This document shows positions 1-7,926 of a DNA stretch of 64,000 nucleotides, piece after piece. Below the pieces are notes generated by a model. The model was not told the origin of the DNA. It was given only the letters and a program-made list of their open reading frames with translations, and made no database searches. The stretch covers positions 1 to 64,000 of the forward strand of contig DBFJJS010000017.1 of assembly GCA_048393055.1 (NCBI GenBank), written 5' to 3'. A program made the translations under genes and the position numbers. Within the stretch, counting starts at the first letter, position 1, and each line of letters opens with the position of its first letter. The stretch comes from Faeciplasma sp048393055. Its GTDB lineage: Bacteria > Bacillota > Clostridia > Oscillospirales > Ruminococcaceae.

Positions 1-38
1 AAAACCCGCCCCTGTCTTAAGACAGGGGCGGGTTTTTG
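1..38. terminator. Intrinsic terminator at the window edge
   Basis: A near-perfect inverted repeat (AAAACCCGCCCCTGTC / GACAGGGGCGGGTTTTT) with a TTAA loop and T-runs on both strands. It can end transcription from either side. It probably separates the unseen gene to the left from the end of degV. Confidence 0.85.
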
Positions 39-224
39 TTTTATTGCGGGTTTGCTCGGGCTTTCTGGGCTTGGCCGCCGCGCTGCCGCTTTGCGGCATA
101 TGCGCCCTTTGGTATTTTACCGGCTACGCGTCACTTAAAAATCATTTATACCAGACTGGTCGCGAGGAATTCCCGCAGGGGCGCGCCGCTACGCGGCGGC
201 CAAGCCTGTGCGGCACTCTTTTTC

Positions 225-1121
225 CTACGGCCTTTCTTCGCCGTCCGGCGCTAGGTGCACTATCCCACACATTCCGGGTCCAACATGCGCGCCGATAATG
301 GGGGAAAGCATCATGGAGGTTATGACAGCTTTGGGGTTGAAAGTGCGTATCTGCTCGCAAAGGTAGTCCGCCCTGTCTGGACAATCAGAGTGCGCTACGA
401 GCACTCTTTCCCCGTCCACGCAGCCTGAATGGGTTTTATAAAGCTCCACAAGCTCGTTGAGCGCAGGTCTTACACCCCTCTTTTTTTCGAAGGTTGAAAG
501 AGTTCCGTCGGTATCTATTTTAAGTATCGGCTTGATATTGAGCGCCGTTCCCATTACCGCGGTGGCAGGGGAGATCCTTCCGCCCTTCTTGAGGTACATA
601 AGATCCTCCACCATGAACCAGTGGTATACCCTGAGCCTGTTTTTCTCAAGCCATGCGGCGTTTTCCTCTATGCTCATGCCGCTTTGCCTGTTTTGCACTG
701 CAAGCTCCAAAAGCATTCCTATTCCGACAGTCGCGCCAAGCGAATCCACGCATACGACCCTGCCGTCCCCGTACTTGTCGCAAAGCTCCGCCGCCGCGGC
801 AAGCGAGGAGCTGTAGGTGCTCGACAGCCCGCTCGAAAGCGAAATGTATAATACGCTTTCGCCCTCCTTTAAATACGGCTCGAACAAATGCTTGTAGTTG
901 TAGGGGGAAATTTGAGTGGTGCGGGTAAGGTCTCCCGAGCGCTGACCGTCGTAGAACTTCTTAAGCACCTCCGGCGGCTCTATGCAGTCGCAAAGCCTTT
1001 CCTGCGACCCAATGGTATAGCTCATCGGCACAAATTTTATGCCGTTTTCTCTTGCGTAATCAGCAGGGATGTCCGCCGATATGTCGGCAAAAATAAGATA
1101 ATCTGCTTTTTTGTCAGTCAT
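225..1121 (-). CDS. DegV family fatty-acid-binding protein
   Basis: DegV proteins bind a fatty acid and act as FakB-type partners of the fatty acid kinase FakA, presenting exogenous fatty acids for phosphorylation in the cytoplasm. The 298-residue length is normal for the family. The motif TTQISP (residues 68-73) and the serine-rich LSSGLSSTY (95-103) are the lipid-head-group elements typical of DegV, and the C-terminal half keeps the KKGGRIS segment. The start has a good ribosome binding site (AAAGAGGT). It lies 54 bases after the nucleotidyltransferase and is probably co-transcribed with it. No FakA kinase gene is in the window. Which fatty acid it binds cannot be read from sequence. Confidence 0.9.
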   Translation of the reverse strand: MTDKKADYLIFADISADIPADYARENGIKFVPMSYTIGSQERLCDCIEPPEVLKKFYDGQRSGDLTRTTQISPYNYKHLFEPYLKEGESVLYISLSSGLSSTYSSSLAAAAELCDKYGDGRVVCVDSLGATVGIGMLLELAVQNRQSGMSIEENAAWLEKNRLRVYHWFMVEDLMYLKKGGRISPATAVMGTALNIKPILKIDTDGTLSTFEKKRGVRPALNELVELYKTHSGCVDGERVLVAHSDCPDRADYLCEQIRTFNPKAVITSMMLSPIIGAHVGPGMCGIVHLAPDGEERP

Positions 1122-1175
1122 ATTCTACCTCTTTTTGAGCAAAAAATATGCACATTTCGTGCCGCTTTTTGCTAT

Positions 1176-2057
1176 TTAAAGCTTGTCGGGGTAAAGTCCC
1201 GCAGCGTGGAGAGCCCTGAGCTTGTTTTCAACGTCCTCCTTGTCCGCCTTATAGGTTATTCCGAACCACTTGTCGTGCGACGGCGCTGCAAGAACAGTCA
1301 TCTCGCCCGAAGCAAGGAGGTCGTTTACCATTACGGGAAGCAGACACTCCGCCTTTATCTCATCGGGAGAAAGTGATTTCAAAAAGTCCTCGAAATAGCG
1401 CTGCATTCTGTCCAGCACGCCGTTGTGGAAGCCCCAGAAGTTCATTGAAACCTCCGAATCGGGGTCGATGACTCCTCTTTCGCTGGTTATCTCGCCGCCG
1501 CTGGGGATAATTCCTCCCGTCTCATCGACATTAACGAGCTTGCCGTCCTTAACGGAGCATACGCCCCTTGTCACAGCGCCGTTCTCGCTTACGGTGTTCT
1601 TTAAAATGTATGTAACCATCGCGGCGTCCGAACCGCTGTGAAGCCTTGAAAGGAAATCATACATCAGGCTGAAGCACTCCGTGCCGTAGTAGTCGTCCGC
1701 GTTTACGGTTGCGAACGGCTCAGTCAGATACTTTTTTGCGCAGAGCACCGCGTGGACCGTCCCAAAAGGCTTTACCCTGTCCTTGGGGACATTATAAAAC
1801 GCCGGGATCGTGCTGTAGTCCTGAACCGCGTACTCGAGCTCGACCCTGTCCTTAAACTTTTCGCCCACGGTGTTTTTAACCGTCTCGACCATTTCTTCCT
1901 TTAAAACAAAAACTACCTTTTTAAATCCCGCCTTGATAGCGTCGTGTATGGAATACTCCATAAGTATCTCGCCGTCCGGACCGACATGCGAAATCTGCTT
2001 ATCGCCGCCGAAGCGCGAGCCGAGTCCTGCCGCCAATACAAGCAAAGTCGCCTTCAT
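1176..2057 (-). CDS. Sugar-phosphate nucleotidyltransferase-like protein
   Basis: A single-domain NTP-transferase of 293 residues. The N-terminal nucleotide-binding loop LAAGLGSRFGG (8-18) is followed by GTVHAV (99-104) and VNADDYYG (118-125), where the aspartates would bind the metal. Such enzymes join a nucleotide to a sugar phosphate for cell-surface glycans or related polymers. The substrate is not predictable: the sequence is not close to RmlA, GalU or GlmU in its later motifs. An AGGAGG ribosome binding site (complement of 2066-2071) and its own strong promoter precede it. GtrA upstream hints at a surface-sugar role, by inference only. Confidence 0.8.
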   Translation of the reverse strand: MKATLLVLAAGLGSRFGGDKQISHVGPDGEILMEYSIHDAIKAGFKKVVFVLKEEMVETVKNTVGEKFKDRVELEYAVQDYSTIPAFYNVPKDRVKPFGTVHAVLCAKKYLTEPFATVNADDYYGTECFSLMYDFLSRLHSGSDAAMVTYILKNTVSENGAVTRGVCSVKDGKLVNVDETGGIIPSGGEITSERGVIDPDSEVSMNFWGFHNGVLDRMQRYFEDFLKSLSPDEIKAECLLPVMVNDLLASGEMTVLAAPSHDKWFGITYKADKEDVENKLRALHAAGLYPDKL

Positions 2058-2094
2058 TAAAACGTCCTCCTAATTAAGATATATATACATATAT

Positions 2095-2123
2095 AATATA
2101 CTTTGTTCGGTTTAATATGTCAA
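2095..2123 (-). promoter_or_regulatory. Sigma-A-type promoter of the nucleotidyltransferase gene
   Basis: On the minus strand TTGACA (complement of 2118-2123) and TATATT (complement of 2095-2100) are separated by 17 bases, close to consensus. The start of transcription would fall about 30 bases before the start codon, so the nucleotidyltransferase and degV can be expressed independently of gtrA. Confidence 0.8.
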
Positions 2124-2163
2124 TCGTTTTGGGACAATGTATCAACTTTAAGTATATTATAAT

Positions 2164-2688
2164 TTAAATATTAATATTTGTTTTACCGTCCTGAGATGTT
2201 TTATTCTCATCCGACTCGCTTGCCGCGCGGTTTTTTCTGAAAATCAAAGTTTTCTGAACGATATAGTTAAAAACAAACATCACAGCCTCCGCCACCGGCT
2301 TCGCTATCCATGTCGGAGCGCCAAGCGCCCTTACAAGAAGTTCCATGATAACAAACGTCTTTACAACAAAGCTCACAGCGGCAAGACCGTAATAACCGCC
2401 CATCTGCGCTATGACGCTTTTTTCCGATTTAAACACCCACAGCCGGTTTATATGAAAATTTATCTGGGAGCTGCACAAAAACGCGATGGTCGCGGCAGCC
2501 TCCATTGCCAGAGTCCAGCCGGAAAAAAGGCGCTCGAGAGCCAAAAGCAACAGATAATCCACCGCAAACGCGATGCACGACGAAATAAAATACCGCACCG
2601 GTCTTTTCTCAAGAAGGCGCAAAAGGGGTATGCGTTCCGAAAGTGTTTTTACAAGCCCGGACGCTTTGTCGCAAAGCTGTTTCAGCAT
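2164..2688 (-). CDS. GtrA family membrane protein
   Basis: A 174-residue protein with four predicted membrane segments, matching the GtrA family in size and layout (RYFISSCIAFAVDYLLL near residue 32, and the conserved pattern NFHINRLWVFK near 82 repeated in part as NYIVQKTLIFRKN near the C-terminus). GtrA proteins are thought to help move lipid-linked sugars across the membrane. The C-terminal tail after the last membrane segment is polar. It precedes the nucleotidyltransferase on the same strand, which supports a role in surface glycan synthesis, though the partner glycosyltransferase is not in the window. Confidence 0.85.
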   Translation of the reverse strand: MLKQLCDKASGLVKTLSERIPLLRLLEKRPVRYFISSCIAFAVDYLLLLALERLFSGWTLAMEAAATIAFLCSSQINFHINRLWVFKSEKSVIAQMGGYYGLAAVSFVVKTFVIMELLVRALGAPTWIAKPVAEAVMFVFNYIVQKTLIFRKNRAASESDENKTSQDGKTNINI

Positions 2689-2770
2689 ATTCGTGTATCG
2701 CCTCCTCTAAAAATAAGCGGCATTTTCGCCCTTCTCATACGCAGGCAAAGCTTCCCCGATGGGACAGCAT

Positions 2771-2809
2771 CCTGCGAGGCGTCCTCCTGCGAGGCGTCCT
2801 CCTGCGAGG
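2771..2809 (+). repeat. 15-bp tandem repeat, 2.6 copies
   Basis: The unit CCTGCGAGGCGTCCT occurs at 2771-2785 and 2786-2800, followed by a partial copy CCTGCGAGG at 2801-2809. The copies are identical, which suggests recent slippage. Function unknown. Confidence 0.9.
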
Positions 2810-2835
2810 TTTACGCCTTGATGGGGGCGCCGCGT

Positions 2836-2952
2836 AGCCGCTTTGCGGCTTCACGGCTCGGCTTATAGCCGAGCCGTGCCGGCAGGGCGCGCCGGAAAAA
2901 TTTTTTCTGCGCATTGCTCAGCCGGGTCTGCGACACGAGGCGCGCCCTGCCG
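2836..2952. repeat. Cluster of GC-rich inverted repeats
   Basis: Three palindromes follow one another. AGCCGC-TTT-GCGGCT is at 2836-2850. A perfect 12-bp stem CACGGCTCGGCT-TAT-AGCCGAGCCGTG is at 2852-2878. A 14-bp inverted repeat (CGGCAGGGCGCGCC at 2880-2893 and its complement at 2939-2952) flanks a 45-bp core. The last looks like the ends of a small non-autonomous element, but no target duplication was seen. The first hairpin region shares the 11-mer GCTACGCGGCG (complement of 2828-2838) with 188-198. Confidence 0.75.
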
Positions 2953-3090
2953 CGGCGCCGCGGCGCTGATTCCGGCCCAAAAGTCCCGCTTAAGGTCATT
3001 ATCTGCTATTATACACGTTCTGCGAGAAAATACAAGCACAATGTATTAATCTTACCTAAATATAAGCGGTTTTTTGAACAAAAATTTTTC

Positions 3091-3120
3091 TTGACACGAC
3101 CACCGCATTAGTAGTAAAAT
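3091..3120 (+). promoter_or_regulatory. Sigma-A-type promoter of the ABC exporter operon
   Basis: TTGACA at 3091-3096 and TAAAAT at 3115-3120 with an 18-base spacer, about 50 bases before the start codon. Confidence 0.8.
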
Positions 3121-3169
3121 AGATAGGCAAATTAAGTAGTTAATTAAATTGAGAAAGGATAGTGTAAGC

Positions 3170-4936
3170 ATGCTCAAAACTCTGGCAAAGAGCGTCCGCG
3201 AATATAAAAAGCCCGCGCTCATCACGCCGATTTTTGTAATCTTTGAGGTTGTTCTCGACTGCATTATTCCCTTTATCATTTCGGACCTTGTCAACAACAT
3301 TCAGAACGATAACGCGGATATGAGCTATATCCTCCGTTCCGGACTGATTTTGACTGTTATGGCCCTTTTGTCGCTGCTGTTCGGCACGCTTGCGGCGTTC
3401 ACATGTTCCGACGCCTCCTGCGGTCTTGCCAAAAACCTGCGGCATGACGTTTTTGAAAGGATTCAGGGATTTTCATTTGAGAATATCGACCGTTTTTCAA
3501 CTTCTTCTTTGGTAACGAGGCTTACAACCGATATTTCAAACATCCAAAACGCGTATATGATGATAATCCGAACTGCGATACGCTCGCCGCTGATGCTCAT
3601 TTTCTCCTTTATAATGGCGTTTATAATGGGCGGGGATATGGCGTGGATATTCGTAGTTGTAATACCGATCCTCGGCGTTGGACTGTATGTTGTGTCAAAG
3701 CTTGCGATGCCCCGTTTCAGAAGGGTATTTAAAAAGTACGATACTTTAAACAACTCCATCCAGGAGAACATAAAGGGCATAAGGGTTGTAAAGAGCTTTG
3801 TCCGCGAGGACTACGAGCAGAAGAAGTTCGACGCCGCCGCGGAGGACGTATGCCGCGACTTTACCGTTGCGGAAAGAATCGTAGCTCTCAACGGACCTCT
3901 GATGCAGTTCTGCCTCTATGCGGTAATGGTATTTACCCTTACCTTCGGCTCGTATCTTATAATCACCACCAACCGTCTTGCGCTGGACGTGGGACAGCTC
4001 TCCGCGCTCCTGACCTACAGCTTTATGATGCTCTCCAGCCTCATGATGCTTTCGATGATATTCGTCATGATAACCATGGCGGACGAGTCTGCCAAGAGAG
4101 TGTGCGAGGTATTAAACGAACAGACTACTCTTACAAACCCCGAAAACCCCGTTTACGAGGTAAAGGACGGCTCCATAGACTTCAACCACGTTTCGTTCAA
4201 GTATTCCAGGAAGGCAAAGCGGTATGCGCTTGAGGACATCGACCTGCACATTAAATCGGGCGAGACTATAGGCATTATAGGCGGAACAGGATCATCTAAA
4301 TCCTCGCTCATACAGCTTATATCAAGGCTTTACGACGTGACTGAGGGCGAGGTGCTTGTCGGCGGGGTAGACGTCAGAGCGTACGATCTTGAAACCCTCA
4401 GGAACAACGTCGCGGTAGTGCTCCAGAAGAACCTTCTGTTCTCGGGAACGATAAAGGAAAACCTCCGCTGGGGCAATGAAAACGCCACCGACGATCAAAT
4501 CATAGAGGCGTGCAGGCTTGCCTGCGCGGACGAATTTGTCGAGACCTTCCCGGATAAGTACGACACCTACATAGAGCAGGGCGGCGCAAACGTCTCCGGC
4601 GGTCAGAAGCAGAGGCTGTGTATCGCAAGGGCGCTTTTAAAGAATCCTAAAATACTCATCCTTGACGACTCTACCAGCGCGGTCGACACCAAGACCGACG
4701 CCAAGATAAGGGCGGCCATGCGCACATACATCCCCGACACTACAAAGATAATCATCGCGCAGCGCACCGCCTCGGTTGAGGACGCCGACAGGATAATCGT
4801 AATGGACGCGGGAAAGATAGCGGCCTTCGGCACGCACGAGGAGCTGCTTAAGAGCAACGACATCTACAGGGAAATATACGTCTCCCAGAATAAGGCGGAA
4901 TCCGACAGAAAGGTGGCGGCTGAAGATGCAAAGTAA
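3170..4936 (+). CDS. ABC exporter half-transporter with degenerate ATPase site
   Basis: An export-type half-transporter of 588 residues: six membrane segments, then a nucleotide-binding domain. The ATG at 3170 is chosen over an in-frame TTG at 3149 because GAGAAAGGAT stands at the right distance. The ATPase is abnormal: the Walker A loop reads GGTGSSKSS near residue 370 (Ser in place of the Gly before Lys), the catalytic Glu after Walker B is Asp (LILDDSTSAVD, about 494) and the switch His is Gln (IIAQRT, about 528). The signature VSGGQKQR is intact. In heterodimeric exporters such as TM287/288 or BmrC/BmrD one ATP site is likewise non-catalytic. It overlaps the next gene by 11 bases, so the two very likely form one transporter. 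Substrate unknown; drug or peptide export is a guess. Confidence 0.92.
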   Translation: MLKTLAKSVREYKKPALITPIFVIFEVVLDCIIPFIISDLVNNIQNDNADMSYILRSGLILTVMALLSLLFGTLAAFTCSDASCGLAKNLRHDVFERIQGFSFENIDRFSTSSLVTRLTTDISNIQNAYMMIIRTAIRSPLMLIFSFIMAFIMGGDMAWIFVVVIPILGVGLYVVSKLAMPRFRRVFKKYDTLNNSIQENIKGIRVVKSFVREDYEQKKFDAAAEDVCRDFTVAERIVALNGPLMQFCLYAVMVFTLTFGSYLIITTNRLALDVGQLSALLTYSFMMLSSLMMLSMIFVMITMADESAKRVCEVLNEQTTLTNPENPVYEVKDGSIDFNHVSFKYSRKAKRYALEDIDLHIKSGETIGIIGGTGSSKSSLIQLISRLYDVTEGEVLVGGVDVRAYDLETLRNNVAVVLQKNLLFSGTIKENLRWGNENATDDQIIEACRLACADEFVETFPDKYDTYIEQGGANVSGGQKQRLCIARALLKNPKILILDDSTSAVDTKTDAKIRAAMRTYIPDTTKIIIAQRTASVEDADRIIVMDAGKIAAFGTHEELLKSNDIYREIYVSQNKAESDRKVAAEDAK

Positions 4937-6812
4937 ATCCAAGATGGGGCTTCTTTTAAGGCTTTACAAGCAGATGTTCAAGTATTACCCCGTGCTTTTG
5001 CCGCTCTCCTTTGTGCTTATCGTCTTTAACTCGATAGTAAGGAGCATACCGTCGATATTCATGCAGCATGTAATAGAGATGATCGAGGAGGCCTCCGGCT
5101 CGTGGGACGTCGTTGCGCCCAGAATCATCGGAGCGGTAGTAATACTTGCGTCGTTTTATGTGCTGTCGCTTATCGCAGACTTCGCGTTTGCGCAGATGAT
5201 GGCGGTAATTACCCAGGGAACGCTCAAAAAGCTCAGGGAGCAGATGTTTGACAACATGCAGAAGCTTCCGATAAAATACTTCGATACAAACGACCACGGC
5301 GATATCATGAGCCACTATACAAATGATATAGATACCCTTCGGCAGATGATATCCCAGAGTATCCCTCAGATACTCATGTCCGCCACGATGGTGCTGACGC
5401 TGTTCATAATTATGATTTACTTCAGCATTCCCCTTGCCGCCGTGGTAGTTCTCGGCGTAATACTCATGACCGTATTTATAAAGAAGATAGGCGGCGGCTC
5501 TGCCAGGTTCTTCTTTAAGCAGCAGGAGTCTTTGGGTAAGGTCGAGGGCTTTGCGGAAGAGATAATGAACGGCCAGAAGGTTGTAAAGGTATTCTGCCAC
5601 GAGGAAAGGGCGCAGGAGGATTTCGATAAGCTCAACAACGCGCTCTTTGAGGATTCCAACCGCGCCAACAAATATGCTAACACCTTAGGTCCTCTGCTTT
5701 ACAACATCGGCAACATCCTCTACGTTGTAGTAGCCATAATAGGCGGAGTGCTCCTTGTCAACAACGCGCCCAACCTGAGCATTGCGGGAGCGGCGATGTC
5801 AATAAGCATAGTTGTGCCGTTCTTAAACATAACAAAGCAGTTTACCGGAAACATAAATCAGGTTTCTCATCAGATAAACGCAGTTGTAATGGGTATTGCC
5901 GGTACTCAGAGAATTTTTGAGCTTATGGACGAGGCTCACGAGGTAGACAACGGCTATGTAACCCTTGTGAACGCCAGGTACGACCACGACGGAAACCTCA
6001 CCGAGTGCGAGGAGAGGACCAACCAGTGGGCATGGAAGCATCCGCACTCCGCCGACGGAACAATCACCTATGTTCCCCTTCAGGGCGATGTGAGAATGTT
6101 TGACGTCGATTTTGAGTACGAAAAGAACAAGCCGGTGCTTCACAATATCACACTGTACGCTAAGCCGGGACAGAAGGTTGCGTTTGTCGGCGCTACCGGC
6201 GCGGGCAAGACGACAATTACAAACCTTATAAACCGCTTCTACGACATTGCGGACGGTAAAATAAGGTACGACGGCATAAACATCAATAAAATCAAAAAGA
6301 GCGACCTTCGTCACTCTTTGGGCATAGTTTTGCAGGATACAAACCTGTTTACCGGAACGGTAATGGACAACATCCGCTACGGCAGGCTTGACGCTACCGA
6401 CGAGGAGTGCATGGCTGCGGCGCAGCTTGCGGGCGCGGACGACTTTATCGAAAGGCTTCCGGACGGCTACAACACAATGCTGACTCAAAACGGAGCGAAT
6501 CTTTCACAGGGTCAGAGGCAGCTTCTTTCCATCGCGAGGGTAGCGGTCGCAGACCCGCCGGTAATGATACTCGACGAGGCGACCAGCTCCATAGACACAA
6601 GGACCGAGGCGATAGTCCAGCGAGGCATGGATGCTTTGATGGTCGGAAGAACGGTATTTGTTATCGCGCACAGACTCTCAACAGTTAAAAACTCAGATGT
6701 TATAATAGTTTTGGACCACGGACGTATCATCGAGCGGGGCAGCCACGACGACCTGATAGCTCAAAAGGGTCAGTACTACCAGCTTTACACCGGCGCATTT
6801 GAGCTTGAATAG
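4926..6812 (+). CDS. ABC exporter half-transporter with canonical ATPase site
   Basis: Partner subunit of 628 residues with six membrane segments and a standard ATPase: Walker A GATGAGKTT near residue 421, signature NLSQGQRQ, Walker B plus catalytic Glu MILDEATS near 547, and switch His in IAHRLST near 578. About 45 extra residues (near 340-385, containing YDHDGNLTECEERTNQ) separate the membrane domain from the ATPase; such linkers are seen in clostridial exporters. The start overlaps the upstream stop by 11 bases and has an AGGTGG site 9 bases before it, pointing to translational coupling. A strong terminator follows. No regulator gene lies beside the pair. Confidence 0.93.
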   Translation: MQSKSKMGLLLRLYKQMFKYYPVLLPLSFVLIVFNSIVRSIPSIFMQHVIEMIEEASGSWDVVAPRIIGAVVILASFYVLSLIADFAFAQMMAVITQGTLKKLREQMFDNMQKLPIKYFDTNDHGDIMSHYTNDIDTLRQMISQSIPQILMSATMVLTLFIIMIYFSIPLAAVVVLGVILMTVFIKKIGGGSARFFFKQQESLGKVEGFAEEIMNGQKVVKVFCHEERAQEDFDKLNNALFEDSNRANKYANTLGPLLYNIGNILYVVVAIIGGVLLVNNAPNLSIAGAAMSISIVVPFLNITKQFTGNINQVSHQINAVVMGIAGTQRIFELMDEAHEVDNGYVTLVNARYDHDGNLTECEERTNQWAWKHPHSADGTITYVPLQGDVRMFDVDFEYEKNKPVLHNITLYAKPGQKVAFVGATGAGKTTITNLINRFYDIADGKIRYDGININKIKKSDLRHSLGIVLQDTNLFTGTVMDNIRYGRLDATDEECMAAAQLAGADDFIERLPDGYNTMLTQNGANLSQGQRQLLSIARVAVADPPVMILDEATSSIDTRTEAIVQRGMDALMVGRTVFVIAHRLSTVKNSDVIIVLDHGRIIERGSHDDLIAQKGQYYQLYTGAFELE

Positions 6813-6825
6813 TAAAAATAACCGG

Positions 6826-6859
6826 AAAAACGGCTTTCTTATAGAAAGCCGTTTTTTTT
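6826..6859 (+). terminator. Intrinsic terminator of the ABC exporter operon
   Basis: A 13-bp stem (AAAAACGGCTTTC / GAAAGCCGTTTTT) with a TTATA loop and a run of eight T. It may also act on the minus-strand kinase gene that ends nearby. Confidence 0.92.
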
Positions 6860-6891
6860 GCCCTGAGAATGAGATCCCGATACTTTTAAAT

Positions 6892-7755
6892 TTAAATCAG
6901 CTCCGCTTTTTTTATAAGCAGACGCGCTCTTTCAAAGTATTTTTTATATCTTTTGCCGCGGTCGTTGTTTTTTTCACCGATTGCTATCCATTCGCATAGC
7001 TCGTAAAGCAAAAAATACGCCGCCGTCCTGTAGTATTCCATGCGGCTTATTCCCTTCGGTTTTATAAGCTTTTCAAAATAATATTCCATCGCAAACTCTT
7101 TGTCCTCGCTGCTCATATAAAAGAGCGCCTGCCTGTCCGCCTCGCCGTGCGCAATAAGACGCGCAAGCGGGACGGGGTAGGGAAGTATGCCTGCATACTC
7201 CCAATCTATAATGGCAGCTCCGCTATCGGACGCCAGTGCGTTAAACGGCAGCAGGTCGTCGTGGCAGAGCGTTCTCGGAACATTTTCGTACAGCTTTAAA
7301 AACTCATTGTAGGCATTTTTTATATCCCCGTCCGGCAGATATTCGCCGCGCCTTTTCCTGTCCGAAAGACTTTCGTCATAGCTGTAACACCTGTCCTGAA
7401 GCACGCGCTCCTCCCAATACATGTCCTGAATGTATATAAGCTCATTTAAAACTGCGGTCAGTCCCTTTCTTTCGCATTTCACAAGGCTCCTTCCCTGCAC
7501 GTACTCCATTAAAAGATACTGCTCTTCGCCGTCGGTCAGACTGCCGCAGAGCTTTGGCACTCCGTGTTCCAGCCGCTCTAAAAACGTCTTATAGACGGCA
7601 TACTCACAGCCTTTGGCTTTTTTAAGGACAAACGCAGCTTTACCGTCCCTTTCCACCTTCCAGACGCTGTATTCCCCGCCGTCCTCCTCGCTTTTAAAGG
7701 CCGACGCCGTACAGCCCTCATATCCGAATTTTTTTAGTATCAAGGATACATCCAT
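6892..7755 (-). CDS. Aminoglycoside phosphotransferase/choline kinase-like protein
   Basis: A 287-residue kinase of the APH/choline-kinase fold. The catalytic loop HDDLLPFN (165-172, matching HxDxxxxN) and the metal-binding motif IDWEYAG (183-189, matching DWE) are present, with LLMEYVQGRSL (81-91) as the hinge. Family members phosphorylate choline, aminoglycosides, thiamine or other small alcohols; the acceptor here cannot be told. It lies after gyrA on the same strand, separated by a structured repeat element. A resistance role should not be assumed. The start has GGAG 8-12 bases before it. Confidence 0.85.
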   Translation of the reverse strand: MDVSLILKKFGYEGCTASAFKSEEDGGEYSVWKVERDGKAAFVLKKAKGCEYAVYKTFLERLEHGVPKLCGSLTDGEEQYLLMEYVQGRSLVKCERKGLTAVLNELIYIQDMYWEERVLQDRCYSYDESLSDRKRRGEYLPDGDIKNAYNEFLKLYENVPRTLCHDDLLPFNALASDSGAAIIDWEYAGILPYPVPLARLIAHGEADRQALFYMSSEDKEFAMEYYFEKLIKPKGISRMEYYRTAAYFLLYELCEWIAIGEKNNDRGKRYKKYFERARLLIKKAELI

Positions 7756-7788
7756 TCTTTATACATATCTCCTTTTAAATATGAAAAT

Positions 7789-7897
7789 GCCGCGCACAGG
7801 ACGATAAATTCGTCACAGGACGTTCGTCACAAGACGACATGTTCGTCGCAGGACGAAACTCGTCGCAGGACGATATATTCATCACAGATTGCGCGGC
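7789..7897 (-). repeat. Structured hairpin-repeat element between gyrA and the kinase gene
   Basis: An 8-bp inverted repeat (GCCGCGCA at 7789-7796, TGCGCGGC at 7890-7897) encloses four small stem-loops plus degenerate copies. Read on the minus strand these are TCGTC-CTGC-GACGA, TTCGTC-CTGC-GACGAA, TCGTC-TTGT-GACGA and CGTC-CTGT-GACG. The 14-19 base units vary while the stems are kept. It could be a gyrA 3' end structure, a processing site or a small mobile repeat. No long T-run follows, only ATTTT. Confidence 0.75.
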
Positions 7898-7926
7898 GCT
7901 TATTTATTTTTTCGGGATTTTCAAAG

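Larger units (their letters stand above)
2689..3169. other. Gene-free GC-rich intergenic block between divergent gtrA and the ABC exporter
   Basis: No credible gene. It contains a 15-bp tandem repeat (2771-2809), three inverted repeats (2836-2850, 2852-2878, 2880-2952) and the exporter promoter (3091-3120). Open frames across it, such as 2811-2999 on the minus strand, are arginine/alanine rich and follow the palindromes, so they look spurious. Confidence 0.7.
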
